Assembly (NCBI GenBank): GCA_964034945.1
Contig: OZ035960.1
Span: forward strand, 25,655,487 to 25,719,486
Length of the DNA: 64,000 bases
Direction of reading: 5' to 3'
Source: Chrysopilus asiliformis
Lineage: Eukaryota; Arthropoda; Insecta; Diptera; Rhagionidae
Positions 39,438-53,400 of the stretch are shown here, piece by piece. Each line of letters starts with the position of its first letter. Position 1 is the stretch's first letter. The translations under genes were made by a program, and so were the position numbers. Under the pieces are notes generated by a model. The model did not search any database. It was not told the DNA's origin and worked only from the letters and a program-made list of their open reading frames with translations.

Positions 39438-41415
39438 GTGAGTTTTAGACTGCTATATTTTTTTTGTGTTTGGTAAATATTTCACAAAATAGAGGACGCG
39501 ATGTTATATTTTATTGAGAAGTACATGCACGGTGACCTAGAAGTCTCCTTAAATGCAGCATCTAGATATATGTGTATCTAGATATATTTTTAGAATGTCT
39601 TGAACGATTTTTTCTAATAACCCTTTACTGGATAAATTTTCATACTTTACTGTTTTCTAAACGAAAACTATCTTCTGGATTCAGGAAAATATCCAAAAAA
39701 TTCTATCGTCAAAATATAAAAGTAATGAAAGTATTTTGAAATTTATTTCAACACTAAATTATTCCATAACAAGAAAACGCTCAAGTTAAATATAAGAAAC
39801 CCATGTTATTTTTATACCCGTATGGTGAAACCAAAGGGTATATTTGATTTGCCTTACCGTTTGTAACGCCAAGATCCCGTCATCACACACAAAAATGAAT
39901 TACACCAGTGTGTTTAGAATGATAAAAAAATTGAATTTTGCATATCCGTCCGTCTGTCTGTTCGTCTGTCCGTCCGTCCGTCCGTCCGTCCGTCTGTGGC
40001 GCGGATTGCGGGCGCACGGATTGAGCTAGAGACTTGAAATTTTGCGTGGATCCGTTTTTCGTAAAATGCGAGGCTAAGTTTGTTAACGGGCAAGAATGGA
40101 CCATTAGGGGGGGTACCCCCCATACAAACGAAAACGTTTTTTGTGAATATCTCAAAATAGGTGCATCTTATCTAAAAAGTCCAAGAACAAAAGTTGTTTA
40201 GGATATGATTCTACATAAAACTTCCATACATCAAAATCCGATTGGAACAAATTTTAAAAAATCTTATTGGAAAGTTTGACTTCAAAGTGGAATTTTGGTA
40301 CAACTGTTTGAATTTTGATACGAAGATCACCATACGGGTTTTCAATAAATGCCAGATTGGCAATTATAGCTTTTGTTATGTTTATTTGCCAGTTTTTATT
40401 GGTGAAAAAACGCAAAATTCGAGACTAGTGTTTTTTTTTTAACATTTTGGGCGATTTTAATTTGTTTTCATAATTGATGTCATTTGTCATTACATAAAAG
40501 TTAGCCAATTATGTGTTCGGGACTTTCTTTTTTATTGTGTTAATAGTCTCAGGGTCTTTTGTAAAATAAGTTGCAACGAAAAAATAATCATGTATCACCA
40601 GTGATACACTATGCAGTTCATGGATAATATATAAAACGATCAAAATTTCTAGACATAAGGGGACAAATATAGATATTGTTACGTACTACGTACGGTTGTT
40701 AAAGTGCATTCATCCATATCGCTGGGCTCGATAATCAATTGTTGCGTAACTGCCTAGATAAAACATAAATATTTTCCAGAATTTCGCGCAAAGAAATTTG
40801 ATTTGGTTTTTTCACTGACATTTCTATTAAATGTTTATGTAGAACTTGATCTAAGAAAAAAAAACTATGTAAGTTTAATTCCACTTTTATTAATTTCCTT
40901 TGTTTTTGGTTTAATTCCTTTCGTTTCATTTATCTGTCTTTGTTTATCTGTCTTACGGACTAAAATATTACATTTACGTCTTTCACAAAAAAAAAGTTTT
41001 ATTTTTTTCCATTTTTTCAGTAATTTAATATAATCAATCAGTTTCATCATTTATATAATAAATTATTAAAGTTTCATTATGAATATTTGACGACTAGTAT
41101 AAAGCCAGAATCAAATGCTTTTATCATTGAGTCGTTATTGATGCTTTACTATTTTATTTCATTTTATTATTATATTTTTTTTTATAAATACAATTTAATG
41201 TCTACTTAAATATTTCTGTATAAAAAAGATTCATTCGAATCAAAGACTATGAAATTAGTAAAAATTATAATGGAAAACAATTTCATCCAGCTTTATGCAT
41301 AATTATTTGGCTTTAAAACATGATAAAACAAGAAATTAACGAACAAATTTTGTCCTGAATATGTATTTATATATAAAATGCTCAGTAATTCCATAGCGGC
41401 TTGATTTTATTTTAT
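39438..41415. other. Region between Cabin1 exon 21 and the Nrk 3' end
   Basis: Presumably Cabin1 intron and/or Nrk 3' flank. Apart from the (GTCY)n element it is AT-rich with no recognised exon. I looked here for the Cabin1 C-terminal block expected from CABIN1 proteins and did not find it in any frame. Confidence 0.5.
39814..40383 (+). mobile_element. (GTCY)n mini-me-like element, full-length copy
   Basis: Starts tatacccgtatggtgaaacc, contains a gtccgtctgtctg... block (39949-39997), then gcggattgcgggcgcacgg, a 13-bp inverse of the start (tcaccatacgggt, 40327-40339), a small hairpin tgccagattggca, and ends gcttttgttatgttt. This head-GTCY-tail layout matches dipteran mini-me-type repeats. Two other full copies (57631, 62831) are closely similar. 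Confidence 0.8.
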
Positions 41416-44400
41416 CTAATGCTGCGCTGTTGAATTTGAGTAAACATTTTGAGCTAATGGTGGGTGATTTTTCTTTTGCGACTGATGCCAAATTTTTAAT
41501 CGATGACTAATTTCGGAGAATGAAGGCCGCCTAACCGCCTGCTCATGCCAGCATTCAATCATAAGAGAATAGACGGCCGTAGGACAGGCTTCTGGACATG
41601 GTAACAGTTGACGGGCGCGCACCATGTTGATTACTTCCTGATTACTGTATCCATAGTAAGGCTGTTTAGGCATTGTATTAGGATTTTAGTTTCTGTGAGT
41701 TCTTAGAATATTTAAAATATTTTTTTACCTGTAAACCATAGCTGTATATTTCCCATAGAACGACACCAAATGACCAGACATCACTTTCTGTTGTAAATTT
41801 TCCATATAAAATTGATTCAGATGGCATCCATCTAACTGGGAGCAATGATTTTGATTGAACTCTGAAATTTGAAAATGATAAATTCAAAACCAAAAGGAAA
41901 ATTTGAATAGTTTTCAAAATTCTCTACCCACCTATAGTAATCGGAACTATAAATATCTCTTGATAGTCCAAAATCAGATATTTTAACGGTTAAATTTTCA
42001 CCAACTAAACAATTTCTCGCTGCCAAATCTCGATGTACATAATGATGGCCAGATAGATATTCCATACCTTCGCTTATTTGCATAGCAATATATAAAAACT
42101 GTAGTTGAGTTAGCAATTTATTTTCATTCGGTGAATTAGCGATAAGGAACTCATGTAAATCACCATGTGACATATATTCAAATAACATACAAAGTGGCTC
42201 CTTATTAAGTACAACACCAAGTATACAAACGATATTGTCATGTCGTAAATCCGAGATTAGTTCGATTTCACGCTTAAAATCTGTTTGTGTCTTAGTCGAA
42301 GCGTTCTCTTTAAGTGCTTTCACAGCAACAAAAATCTTCTCTCCATTCGTTTGTGTTAATTCACCCTTGTAGACTTTACCTAAAATTATATACAAGTATT
42401 AACAAAATCATGTCGAAACAAAAACAAAGATATTTAGCAAACAAGCAAAAAAAAGATTATAATTTGTAAAACGATTTATTTAATAATGAAGAAATTTAAT
42501 AGCAATATCATGTTGAGCAAAAGGATTTCACTCTTAGAAACGCATTAATATTATTTTGTAGCCACCATTAGTGAACTAACTTTAAGATATTTATGTTGAT
42601 ATACTCGTATGTAATCTCTTTGATGTTAAGACATTAAATTAAGGGTAAAAGTACAATGGGATTAATGAGACTTTTATAATCCCCTTAAATAGGTCAGCGG
42701 CGAGGGTTGCATTCATTCATTTACAATTCTGTGTCTCTCTATTAAAAGCATTTTGCTGAGTTGGTCTTTTGGGGTTTTTCCGTTATCCGCTTCCGTATTC
42801 CCTTACTCTGGGTTCCCAGGAGTCGACTGGATTAAGTTACTGAAAAACTGAACTTTTTTTTGCATTTTGATTTTAGGGGTATGCGTATTTAAAGACTTTA
42901 ATTATGTAATTAAAACAAAATGTGTTTGGATCAATGTAGCAAACATAAAAAAAAAAATAAAGGGTTAGTTTTATTAATTTCCAGTTTTTTTTTCGTTTTT
43001 TAGAATTGCTGAACCCAAAGTTTGTACATGCAAAAGGGGATTTACATGCGGCTTTAAGATAGTCGTTTATATACCTACTTATATTTGGACAATTTCGGTG
43101 GGATGTGCTTTTATACCTTTGCGTGAACAAAAACTTATTTTAAATAAGTGATTCAGAATTGGTGAATATTAAGGTAGGGGGACAGCAGACGGTATGAAAA
43201 TTGTTGCGTGATTTAGTAACGTGCCTAATCATAAAATCACCCGAATGTTTAAAAATAAATCATTTGCCATGAGCGAAAAGTCAACTTTTTAACTTTCTCG
43301 TTTTCCGTCTGTTCGGTCGGATTTTTTCCAGTATTATTAAAAAAAATATGATTACAGGTTTGTAGGTATTTTTACATAATTTTTTTTTAGTAAAATGTGA
43401 CCACCTGGAGAGTAACAAGAGTCCTGTGGCTTTATTCGTTTTTCCCTTTTTATCAGATTAGCTAAAGTTTTACTGGCATTTTTCAATTAAGTCGCGACAT
43501 GTGAGGCAGAAAGGCGGATTAAGAAAACAAGTTGGAATTTTTTACCTCGAATGACAAGTTTAGCAGTTTTATTACGATTAAAGTCGTTCAAAATTGTTTT
43601 ATTCGCCTGCAGTAGCGTAGGTGCGAGTATAACACGATATGAAATCTTTTACTATATACTCATGATATCCATTTAATACAGTCTATTATTATATTTAAAA
43701 TTATCTAGGATAAGGCACGAAAGGTTGTTCTTGGAGTCACTGAACTTTTTACGGTATATTTAGTATTTTCTTCTAGGCTTGAAAAATAAACTTTGTTGCA
43801 TTGTAGAATGTGACATTTATGAATTTTGTAATTTAGTACTTCATTAGGTTATTAACTTTACGCGCAAACACCACTTCTATTAGCTGAAGAAAATATGATT
43901 TTTTCGTTTTGGTTACTGGAGATACACATGTTGGCAATCAATGTGTGGTGTTTTAAAAGTGTTACAAAAATCATATAATAAAAGAAAGAAAGGGATGAGT
44001 AGGTGCAAAGAACCTTTGAAGAAGGGGGGGTTAGTACAGTTTTTATATATATTTTTGTTTTTATTAAAATATTTTTTATGAAAAACCAAACGGTAGGGGG
44101 TTTATGTGTATATAGGCGTTTTTTTAAAAAAAATTATATTCCTCTCTGGGATTTGGAATCTAATTTCCCCTACTTAAAATCAAAACACATTTTTCCTACC
44201 TAAGCAAAGTTACATATTTGGTGCGACGAGTTAGAAAATCATACGGATAAACAGTGTTTATCAAACCGATCACATTAAAGCAGGAAAATGCATGCATAAA
44301 ACCCTCTAAACTGAGGGAGAGATGTTTTATTATCCCACAAGCTTCTAATTCCGTTAAAGTCATAAAAGTTTGTGAAGTTGGTTCCTTTACAAATATCTGA

Positions 44401-47400
44401 AAATATAGTAATCGAGGGTAGAATGTGGAAGATAGCAGCAGTGTTTGGTCAATGCCAACGAATGGGGATCAGTGGAGCAATGATAGCAGTTTACTCTATG
44501 GATAATATTCCTTTTCTGTTAATTTTAACGACATATACGAATATTCGCTTCAGTACATCCACTAATTAATTCATTTTGTGGCTGTAGAGCTATTTAAATC
44601 GGATAATTACAGAAGCACGTGCCATTCACTCTGTTTGTATGCATAGGAGTATAACTTTTCTTGTATTATCCGTATATCTCCCTCATCCCGAGCAAAAGGT
44701 GTTGTATAAGTAGTTGGCATGATGTGCAAATAAATTAGAAAAGGGAATTCCTTATCGAGTTTACTTATAGACCACTTAAAAAACTTTCCTTAAGTACCTA
44801 CCGAAATTTCAAGCATAAAAAATTCAATAGTCCCATATTGAATTTCTAAAATTTGGAATTTAATTTTAATGGGTTTGAAGACTATATACTTTGATTGGAC
44901 ATGCTTTCAAAGTAATGATTTCTGGTGTATTAAAATATATTGTAAATGTAAATAATTAAAAAAAAGTTTACCAAAACTATTGGGATTTTTTTTTCTACAT
45001 ACCGAATGCACCTTCGCCGAGTTCCTCAACGAATTCAACATCTTGTAGGGTATATTGGGGCACTCGCAATGTTGAACCCCGTCCCGTGGTATGCTGGCCA
45101 TTCGGTGTGTTGGTGTGATTGCCCCCAAACAGTCGAGTCATTTCAAATGATGAGTTCATCTGTGAATTCCCATAGATGTTCTTATCAGCATTCGGAAGGC
45201 TTATCTGGTTAGGAAGGATATGTTATATGTGCATAAGACATTGGGAAGACATCTAACAACTAAATGATTTTAATAAAAACTTAATATTTTTTTTTGCGAA
45301 ATTAACAAATTGAAAAAACAGGTGAAATAAAGAAATCCTTGGAATATGATTTTATGCCAATTAAAACTAATGCAGTACACGCTCAATATAGAGAACATCC
45401 AATAAAGTGACCTCTCGATATAGTGAACGGTATTTTTTTAATTATTCGCTGCTCTTAAAGCTGAAAAACTAATTTTTCTAGTGCCTGAAGAGCTGAAAAA
45501 AGTTTACGACAATGAAAAAATAACTGCAATGCGATATTTAGTCCAAAGTCGATAAAAAATTTAACTGATCTTATATGTTTAAAGTTTGTATGTGGATCAC
45601 ATAATGTTTTTTTTTTGAAAAAAATAATTATCATTAACGCAGGTTTCAATTAACATGTTCAATTTCTACGCTTTCTATGATTCCGGATATTCGGAAAATG
45701 GTAATTTTAATCAGCTCTCGGTATAGCGAACAATTCGGTATAGTGAATAGCCTTGGTTTTTTTTGAGTTCATTATATCGAGTGTGTATTTTATACAAGAA
45801 ATAAGTAAAAATTGATGATTGGTTTTTTGTTCTACTCACATTTTGAATGTTGGTCATTCCTTGCTTTTTATTCTTCTTATAGCAAATGTAAATGATTGTT
45901 GTTAGGATAAAACCCAAAATTAACATAAATGATATGATTATATACAACCACATTTGATTAGCACATTTCGGTATATCGCAGTGCTCGATAATTTTTTCAA
46001 ATGATTTATCATCGACAAAACACCATGGCCGGTCTTCAGTATTTCCAGGATTCCTAAATAGAATGAATCAAAATATTGAAAGAATTGAATTTCAATATCA
46101 TATATAATAAAGACTTGAAATTCAATTGAAAGGATCGAGTTTCAAGTCTATATGATATATCATATGGGAGTATATTAGATTTTAGAGTTTGTAACGCATC
46201 CACCCATCATCAAACACGAAAATTAACTACACCAGGGTGTTTGCGATAACAAAAGATTTTGATATCCGTATGTCTGTTTGTCTGTCTATATGTCCGTGAA
46301 CACCATAATTTGAAATTTTGTACGTTTCTCATAAATGGTTAGACTAAGTTGTTGAACGGTCAAAAGTTGACAATTCCTTCCCCCCTCACGTATACAAACA
46401 AAACAGTTTTTTGCATTTTTTTTCGAAAAGGTTGAGTTTAATTGAAAAATTTATTAAGGTGAAATGTGTTTAGAATATAATTTTACATAACCGTTCCATA
46501 CATAAAAATCCAATCGGACCACTCCTTTTTCCCTCTCCTGTACAAATGGATTTTTTATGTCATCATATTTTGTCTGTCATGATATTTTGTCTGTCCTGAT
46601 ATATTGTCTGTCATTATATAGAGTATTTGACGATTGGCCCCTGGCAATTGTAGTTTTTCTTTTGTTTTGTTTAGAGTTTGTACCGCTGGCACACCACGAT
46701 AACCCCCTGCCTAAAATATTTGAAATATCTGCCCCTGTCTAAAATATTTGAAAAAAAATTTGCGGGTATTGATATAAGATTTAATTTTTTAACATGGGAT
46801 TTTTTGTCAGACGGAAAGGGGAACGAAGGGGGAGGGGTATGCAAAAATCTTTAGTTACGCCACTTTGGAGTTTTTGAAAGTAACGTTAATCGAAATCTAT
46901 GGAGCTTGTCTCAATAGGAAGTTACAATTTTTCAAAAGGTTCAAAAATATTAAAATATAACAAGAATTTGAAAAAAAAATCAATTTACCTGCAATAATTC
47001 TGACCAGCTAACTCGGGGAAATCGGCAATTTCCTTCATCAACCATGACCACTTCAAACATGGTTTTCCCGATGCAGAAACCGCTACAGTTCCACGATAAC
47101 CAGATCCATTCTCCCAATAGCATGTCTCGTCCGGTGAAACATCAATAGCGATACCAAACGAAGAGCAATCGTTTTCATTTGGTAAATTATGACAGTCCTC
47201 GAGTGGTAATTTCTGTCCAATGGTCGGATGTCGCTTAGCGATAGCGTACTCCTTTTGGCACAATTCATTCTCAAGTAGTTCGCATTCATCACGGCATATC
47301 CGCCGCAGATTTTCGGTGTCTCGAGTTGGTGGATACTCACTGGATATCTCAGTTGAGAACACTTCATCATAGACCAACGTTTGTTTCTTCTTCAAAAATA

Positions 47401-50400
47401 AACGTTTTTCGTTGGCCTTGCGGTCCAGAAATCGTTTACCACGATCGAATGTTGTCGATAAGTCATTGGCTGGATTTTTCGTCGTAATGGCAGCGATTTT
47501 ATTGGTTTTTGATTTTTTCGCTTTGGCCGCTGCCCTATTAGAGAAATATTGATGGTTGGTTCTTTCTGGTGTTCGACATATTGGCAAAATGCTGTAGCAT
47601 AGACTTGGCAAAGCATAAACTCGGCAATTTGCATTCATGTCCCTAAATTTTATTAGAATTGAAGGTTTTTTTTAGAAATATTAAAGTAACATGAGAAGTG
47701 GATAAAATTTAAAATTACTTTGATTCCTTAATAACGCCGTATGCAGCTTTGAGCCGATCTTCCAGAATTTCCATGGTGAGATTTGGTGGTACGAATACTG
47801 CCTGATTTCTAAGAAATTTATCACAAGTAGTTCCATTATAGATTTGACAAATTCCAACTGGTAACTGATAACGACCACACAAACACACATACACAGAGAG
47901 AAAAAGAAAAGGAAGAATTCTCGTTACAATTTATTCAATTTCTTCTGATATTCTGAATATAAATGTTGTACGTATATAGAAAGAAAACTCACCTCCTCAT
48001 TATTGGGATTTTTTGCATGCTCCGATTCGTGTATGGTTACCCTGGAGGGTAGCAAAGAAAAACACCAAAATAGCATTCGTAGCAAAAATTATAACGCCAC
48101 CGTCATACGAAAGATGGTTGTTGGTAGTCATCGTTAACATCATGATACCCAATCCATTCATCCATCCAATTTCAAGCCCATTCCATTAAGGATTCACGCG
48201 TTCGGTTGGAAAAATGAAATTGTGCGGTGTGAGTGGTGGTTTCGATAGGCATCGAGTGTGTAGGAGAAGAAAAACATGTAATAGAAAAATATATATATAT
48301 AAAAAATGGTTAGAGAGTATATAATATTAATGTATAATGTCGCATGACCATACACTCGCACAGGCTTACAAAAAATTATAAACATTTTATATGGCCTTAT
48401 GATAAAATATGTTTTGAGGTGTTGAGTATTCTTTACTATTGAAATTTCAATTTTTGTGCGTCACTGGCAAGAAATTTTCTTAATATCAAAAGTGGATATA
48501 ATCAAAGTTGAAAGTATTTTGATTTTGTAAATTCATTTTTTGTATTGATTTTTTTGCCGATTCTTCAACGAATTATGGATTTTTACTTGGCTCTGCTATA
48601 GAGGGAAAGTATTGTATTCATGACGGAGGCCGACTCAGATAGAAACATTTTGAACGAATTAAATTTTTTTGTAAATGAGTTTTACGAAAATCGTACAATT
48701 TTTTTGATATTTCCTGCATTTTTTCTGTATGTTTTATTTCTTTTTCCTCTATTTAGATTCTGCCGTTTTAAAAAAAATTACATTAATTTACTTCAAGTCT
48801 ACTTAAATCGTTGAAACTATTATTAAGCTTCATTCACCCACATATCCTATGTTGACTGATGAAAAAATTGACTGATGAAAGTGAAAAATTCGTTTTGAAG
48901 TGCACTTTAAACATCAAATTGCATTTTTTCACATCAAACAAGGTAGCAATATATCTCTATTAGCTTAACGATCAGTTATTCAAAGCGAATAGAGTTAAAT
49001 TTTGATTGATTGAAAGATTGACGCTGACATGTTTCATAAAAATTTGCATTTGTTGTCAAATACTCTTAAAACCTGACTAAAATGATACACGGGAAAATGA
49101 TAAACCGGAAATGAAATGATAAAATGATAAACCGGATCAAATCCGAAAAAAGAGTGTGGAATTTCATTTCCCCGCATAGTCAATGACTCTTTTTCTGTTA
49201 CTGAAAATCTCTAGATTGTTTCTCTCTAACTTCTTTTTGAGGGTCCATTTTCCTCAAAAACAAACTCAAAATTTCTACTCAATCGAGTTGGAAAATGAAT
49301 AAAGTTAGGGTTGTTTTTCGGCTAAAATTTCCCACTTGTTTGTTGTTATCGTTATTTTTGTTAAATTTTTTTTGATGTGGTTTTAATTCATGCATTTGCA
49401 TTATTAATAGTTATTAAATTAATTACAGTTAATTTTTTCAAAATTTGTAATTCCAGTGGGTCTTAATTGTGCATTTTCCCCTATATTCATATAAGTACAC
49501 GAATATAAATTGATTGCTATAAAATTCTGTTTCCATTTGTATGTGAATAAGGGTCGTTGTTACGTATTTTTCAAGGAGCAATGCCTTTTCTTTAGTTGTT
49601 CGCTTTTTTTGTTTAAAAAAACAAGAAAATAGGGACAAAAATCAAGTTTTAGAATTATAGACCAATGGGCTGGAGGACATCAAGAAATAGCGAACCATAA
49701 AAAGGGGGAATCAAGTTAAAAGAAAAACATTTTTATGAAAAGGCGCCAATTGGTCTTGTATGAATTTTTGAGAAACTGTATTATGAAATATGAACAAAGC
49801 CGAAAACTCATTTTTCTGATATATGAAAACATTATTGAAGTACAAGGGACTGATGCCAAATGATTTTTCATTTTAAAAGCGGTTTTTTTTCTTTGCCTTT
49901 TCCGTTTCTGCTGTGGAACGTAATTGAAAAATGCTTTTCTCTTATGTGTTGTTTAGAGAACATCCGGTTAAGTTATATGAACGGCAGGAAAACAGGAAGA
50001 AAAAAAAACTTTACGAAAATAGGAGAGATTCCTTTAAGTATGCGACCACACGGGGAATTAATTTGGACATGACCGAAAATATGTTTGCCTTAATTATAAG
50101 TTTGTGCTGGCGCATATTTTATGATGTTCTATATTGATAATTTATCTTCTATGATTGATGTAATTAATTTGTTAATGTGTTTGCCAGCGAAATTGTATAA
50201 AATATTCCTTTTGTAAAAGTTTCTATTTATCCAATGCTGGTTTCTACTTTTAGATTCATAATGAGATTATGGGATTTTATTTATATTTGTAAAAATTTCT
50301 GTTTTTTTTATCTCATGTTGAGAATTTGTTTTCATTAGAGGTTTTATTTTGTAGTCAACAACATTTTTAGAACCTAGAATAATTAATGTCAACCATATTG

Positions 50401-53400
50401 GAATGATTCTCGCAGGATTCAGCTCGAATTTTTCTTCCATTTGAGGGGTTGTTCATAAAATGTATCATACTAACTTTAGGCTATTTAGCCCCTCCCCCCT
50501 CTGTCCCTCTCCACTCTTGCGATACTTTCTCAATGTTGAACCATAATTTCTTTAAGAAGTTTTTCCTCCAGGTTTTGGCACCCCCTCCCCTGATTAGCGA
50601 GGGTCGTGAGCTGAAATATTTTATACAGCTTCCCTAGCCTTCAACTACTAACATGTATAATAGTTGAAAAGATCTCTATGGGATCTTTTTGCTCTATGGG
50701 ATTTGGTTGTGAAAGCATTAATAATATCCTCAAGAATTTCCTTCCAAAAAAGATAAAAAAGTGTAATTTTTTTTCTTGTTTTTGATCTATTCAAGTTTTG
50801 AAACTTTGCAAGAAATGATGAAATTAAGCGTAAAACTTTTAACAACATTTCACCGATTTGACAAGCAACAAACACAAACACTCGAACTTGTGGCTATTGA
50901 TCAATAAAAAAATATGTAAAAAAGATTCTTATCATCAAATCAAACTCTAAAATATCATGTGAGTTTATCAAACTTAGAAGCGAAGTTTCGTTTAAAACAG
51001 CAACAAAAACATAAATTGCTTGACTTTTGTACAATTTCTCTTATCAATATTGTGTCATCTCCTTCAACTGCCAGCATCTTTGAAAATTGTAAGAATATGA
51101 GAATATCTAACAGAATTCAACATCGATATATTGAAACAGTAAAAAATAATAAACTTTTTCATTTGATTTCTTGCTGTTGTTTTTCCTGCAATGTCATCAA
51201 AAATGCTATTTCCTAGTGATGTATAAGTGATATACTTGTATAGAGAAAAGTTTTTATAAACAAATAAATTTGTGTAACAAACATATTAAATTTTATATGT
51301 GCCGAGCAAAAGTTAAATCCCATTTGAGAAAAACAAAAAAAACATTTCTCCAATATTGTGTATATCTAACTTTTAAATTGATGTTTCATATCATATATGC
51401 ATCAGCATACTCGGCGAAATATTTGCTCGTAATTTTTGACTGTCGGGGCTAAGTGAGATTGTTTTCTTTTACTTCCCAATTTTCGCGTTGTGCTTTCTAA
51501 AAGCTGTATACATTTTTTTACCGCTAACAATAAAAAAATATCAAATGTTTTAAAGAAATTATTTCGATGGTAAATTTGCTTTTCGTAATTTATAGTAATG
51601 GTAGTTGCCAAATTTGTGTAAGAAGTTCGCTTCTTATTAACATATTCATCTTAAATCGACACGGCTACGAAATGTACAAAACTCTCGAAGGAATAAAATA
51701 TTGCGTAAGGGTGATGATTAAACGCGTGGTGTTGAGGGAGTAAAAATCGGCAGGAGTGGTTGTAACTGACTTACTTGACTTGAATTAGAAACAGGGTGTG
51801 GATGTGGGCTGATAAAGGGGTGATGTTGTAAAGAGTATGTGCTTCAAAAAAAAGGGGTGCGAAAGATAAGTACTTATATATAAAAGTGGTTGAAAATAGT
51901 GTCGTTAATAAAGTTAAAGAGGGCGGAAGAGAAATAAACTGCGTTAAGTAAAAGGGTTAATCGTATTTATTTTACATGAATTTTTCAAGCATTCACAATT
52001 TTCATGTTTCAAATGGTAGAATTTCTAAGAAGCCTTTTTTTATTGAAGGCTAAAACATGAACAGTTTATGTTAACTACTGGCTTGTTGACTCAGAATTAT
52101 TTAATTTTGTGAAGTTTATTTAAATGGGTGGAAGCTATGAAATAACATTGTTTGTGAAACATGTTTTTTTTTTAAATTTGGAGACAATTAGCTATTATTC
52201 AAGACAATTACTTCAAAATTCGAAGTTATGATTTTTATTTTATGGTAATTTTCATTGCAGCAATTTTGTTTTTGCGTTGAAGGTAAGAACATAAAAATGA
52301 GAGAACATTAAGAACGTATTTGCATTCCAGATAGAACACTTCAGCTTTGTGTGGACAGTTTTTTTGGGGTTTTGCCTTAGATATCACTAGGTATTTGAAT
52401 TAAGCTCTATTATTAGTAAAAATACGAAATTATTTTTGAGTAATGAAATTTTTTTTTTCAATTTTGGCTGGGCGTGCAGTGCGCTGTGAAGAGTACCACG
52501 TTTCGCCACCGGCACAGACTGAATTCTTTTTAGAAGATTTTCCATTGGTATGGGGGAGGCGGGAAGAAGGGCTATGATTGGATTTTGATGTATGTAAGAG
52601 TTATACAGGTACAAATGGTACTAAATCTAATACCGAATTGCATCAAATAACATTTTGCGTTAATTGGATCTTTAGAAACGGGAAAGTCTGTCCCGATTTG
52701 CAATGCGGTTGTGGCGACATACATCGGCGATTACAATTCAGAAGTCTCAAAAATTTTTGGGGTTCGAAAATCGGTAAGGTCTTTTAATTTTCGGTCTTCT
52801 AAAAAGCGATTTTAATTTTTAGAGGTCCCAACAAGAAAAAATTAGTTCTGTTGGTGGTGGTAGATTAAAGTTAAAAATTTGTGAACACAAAGCACAAAAT
52901 CTTAATTTACTTCCTAACGACGTTTGTATACAAAATGCTTTAATGAGAGCTATAAGCGTATTTTGCAAGTTTGCAAACTTTATTGATAAAATCTTTAATT
53001 TATAAAATTGAAGCGTGCTGAAACAGAATCGAAAATGCTCGTAATGATTCTGCATAATTAACATAATCGAAAATTGATAGCCCTTTCACTGACTGCGCTA
53101 TTTAAATGAGATTGAATTTGGACTAGTGAATGTGAAATTTTGTTTGAATTTAATTAAAGTCAAATACTACGTTTATGTATTATGCATGTTGGCTACGAAT
53201 GTACTCGTATTGAATTCGAATCTATGCCATTGACCCTTGATCCTTTTTGGATCCATTTTGTGTTGGGGATGGGGATGAGAATAGGAAAAACCTTTCTGTC
53301 CACGATGAAAGTAATTTCAAATGTAAATGCTTTGATTTGGGTTTTTTTTCAGCGATGAATGTATAGACATTTTGTCACTTATCGATCTCTCATGCAAAGG

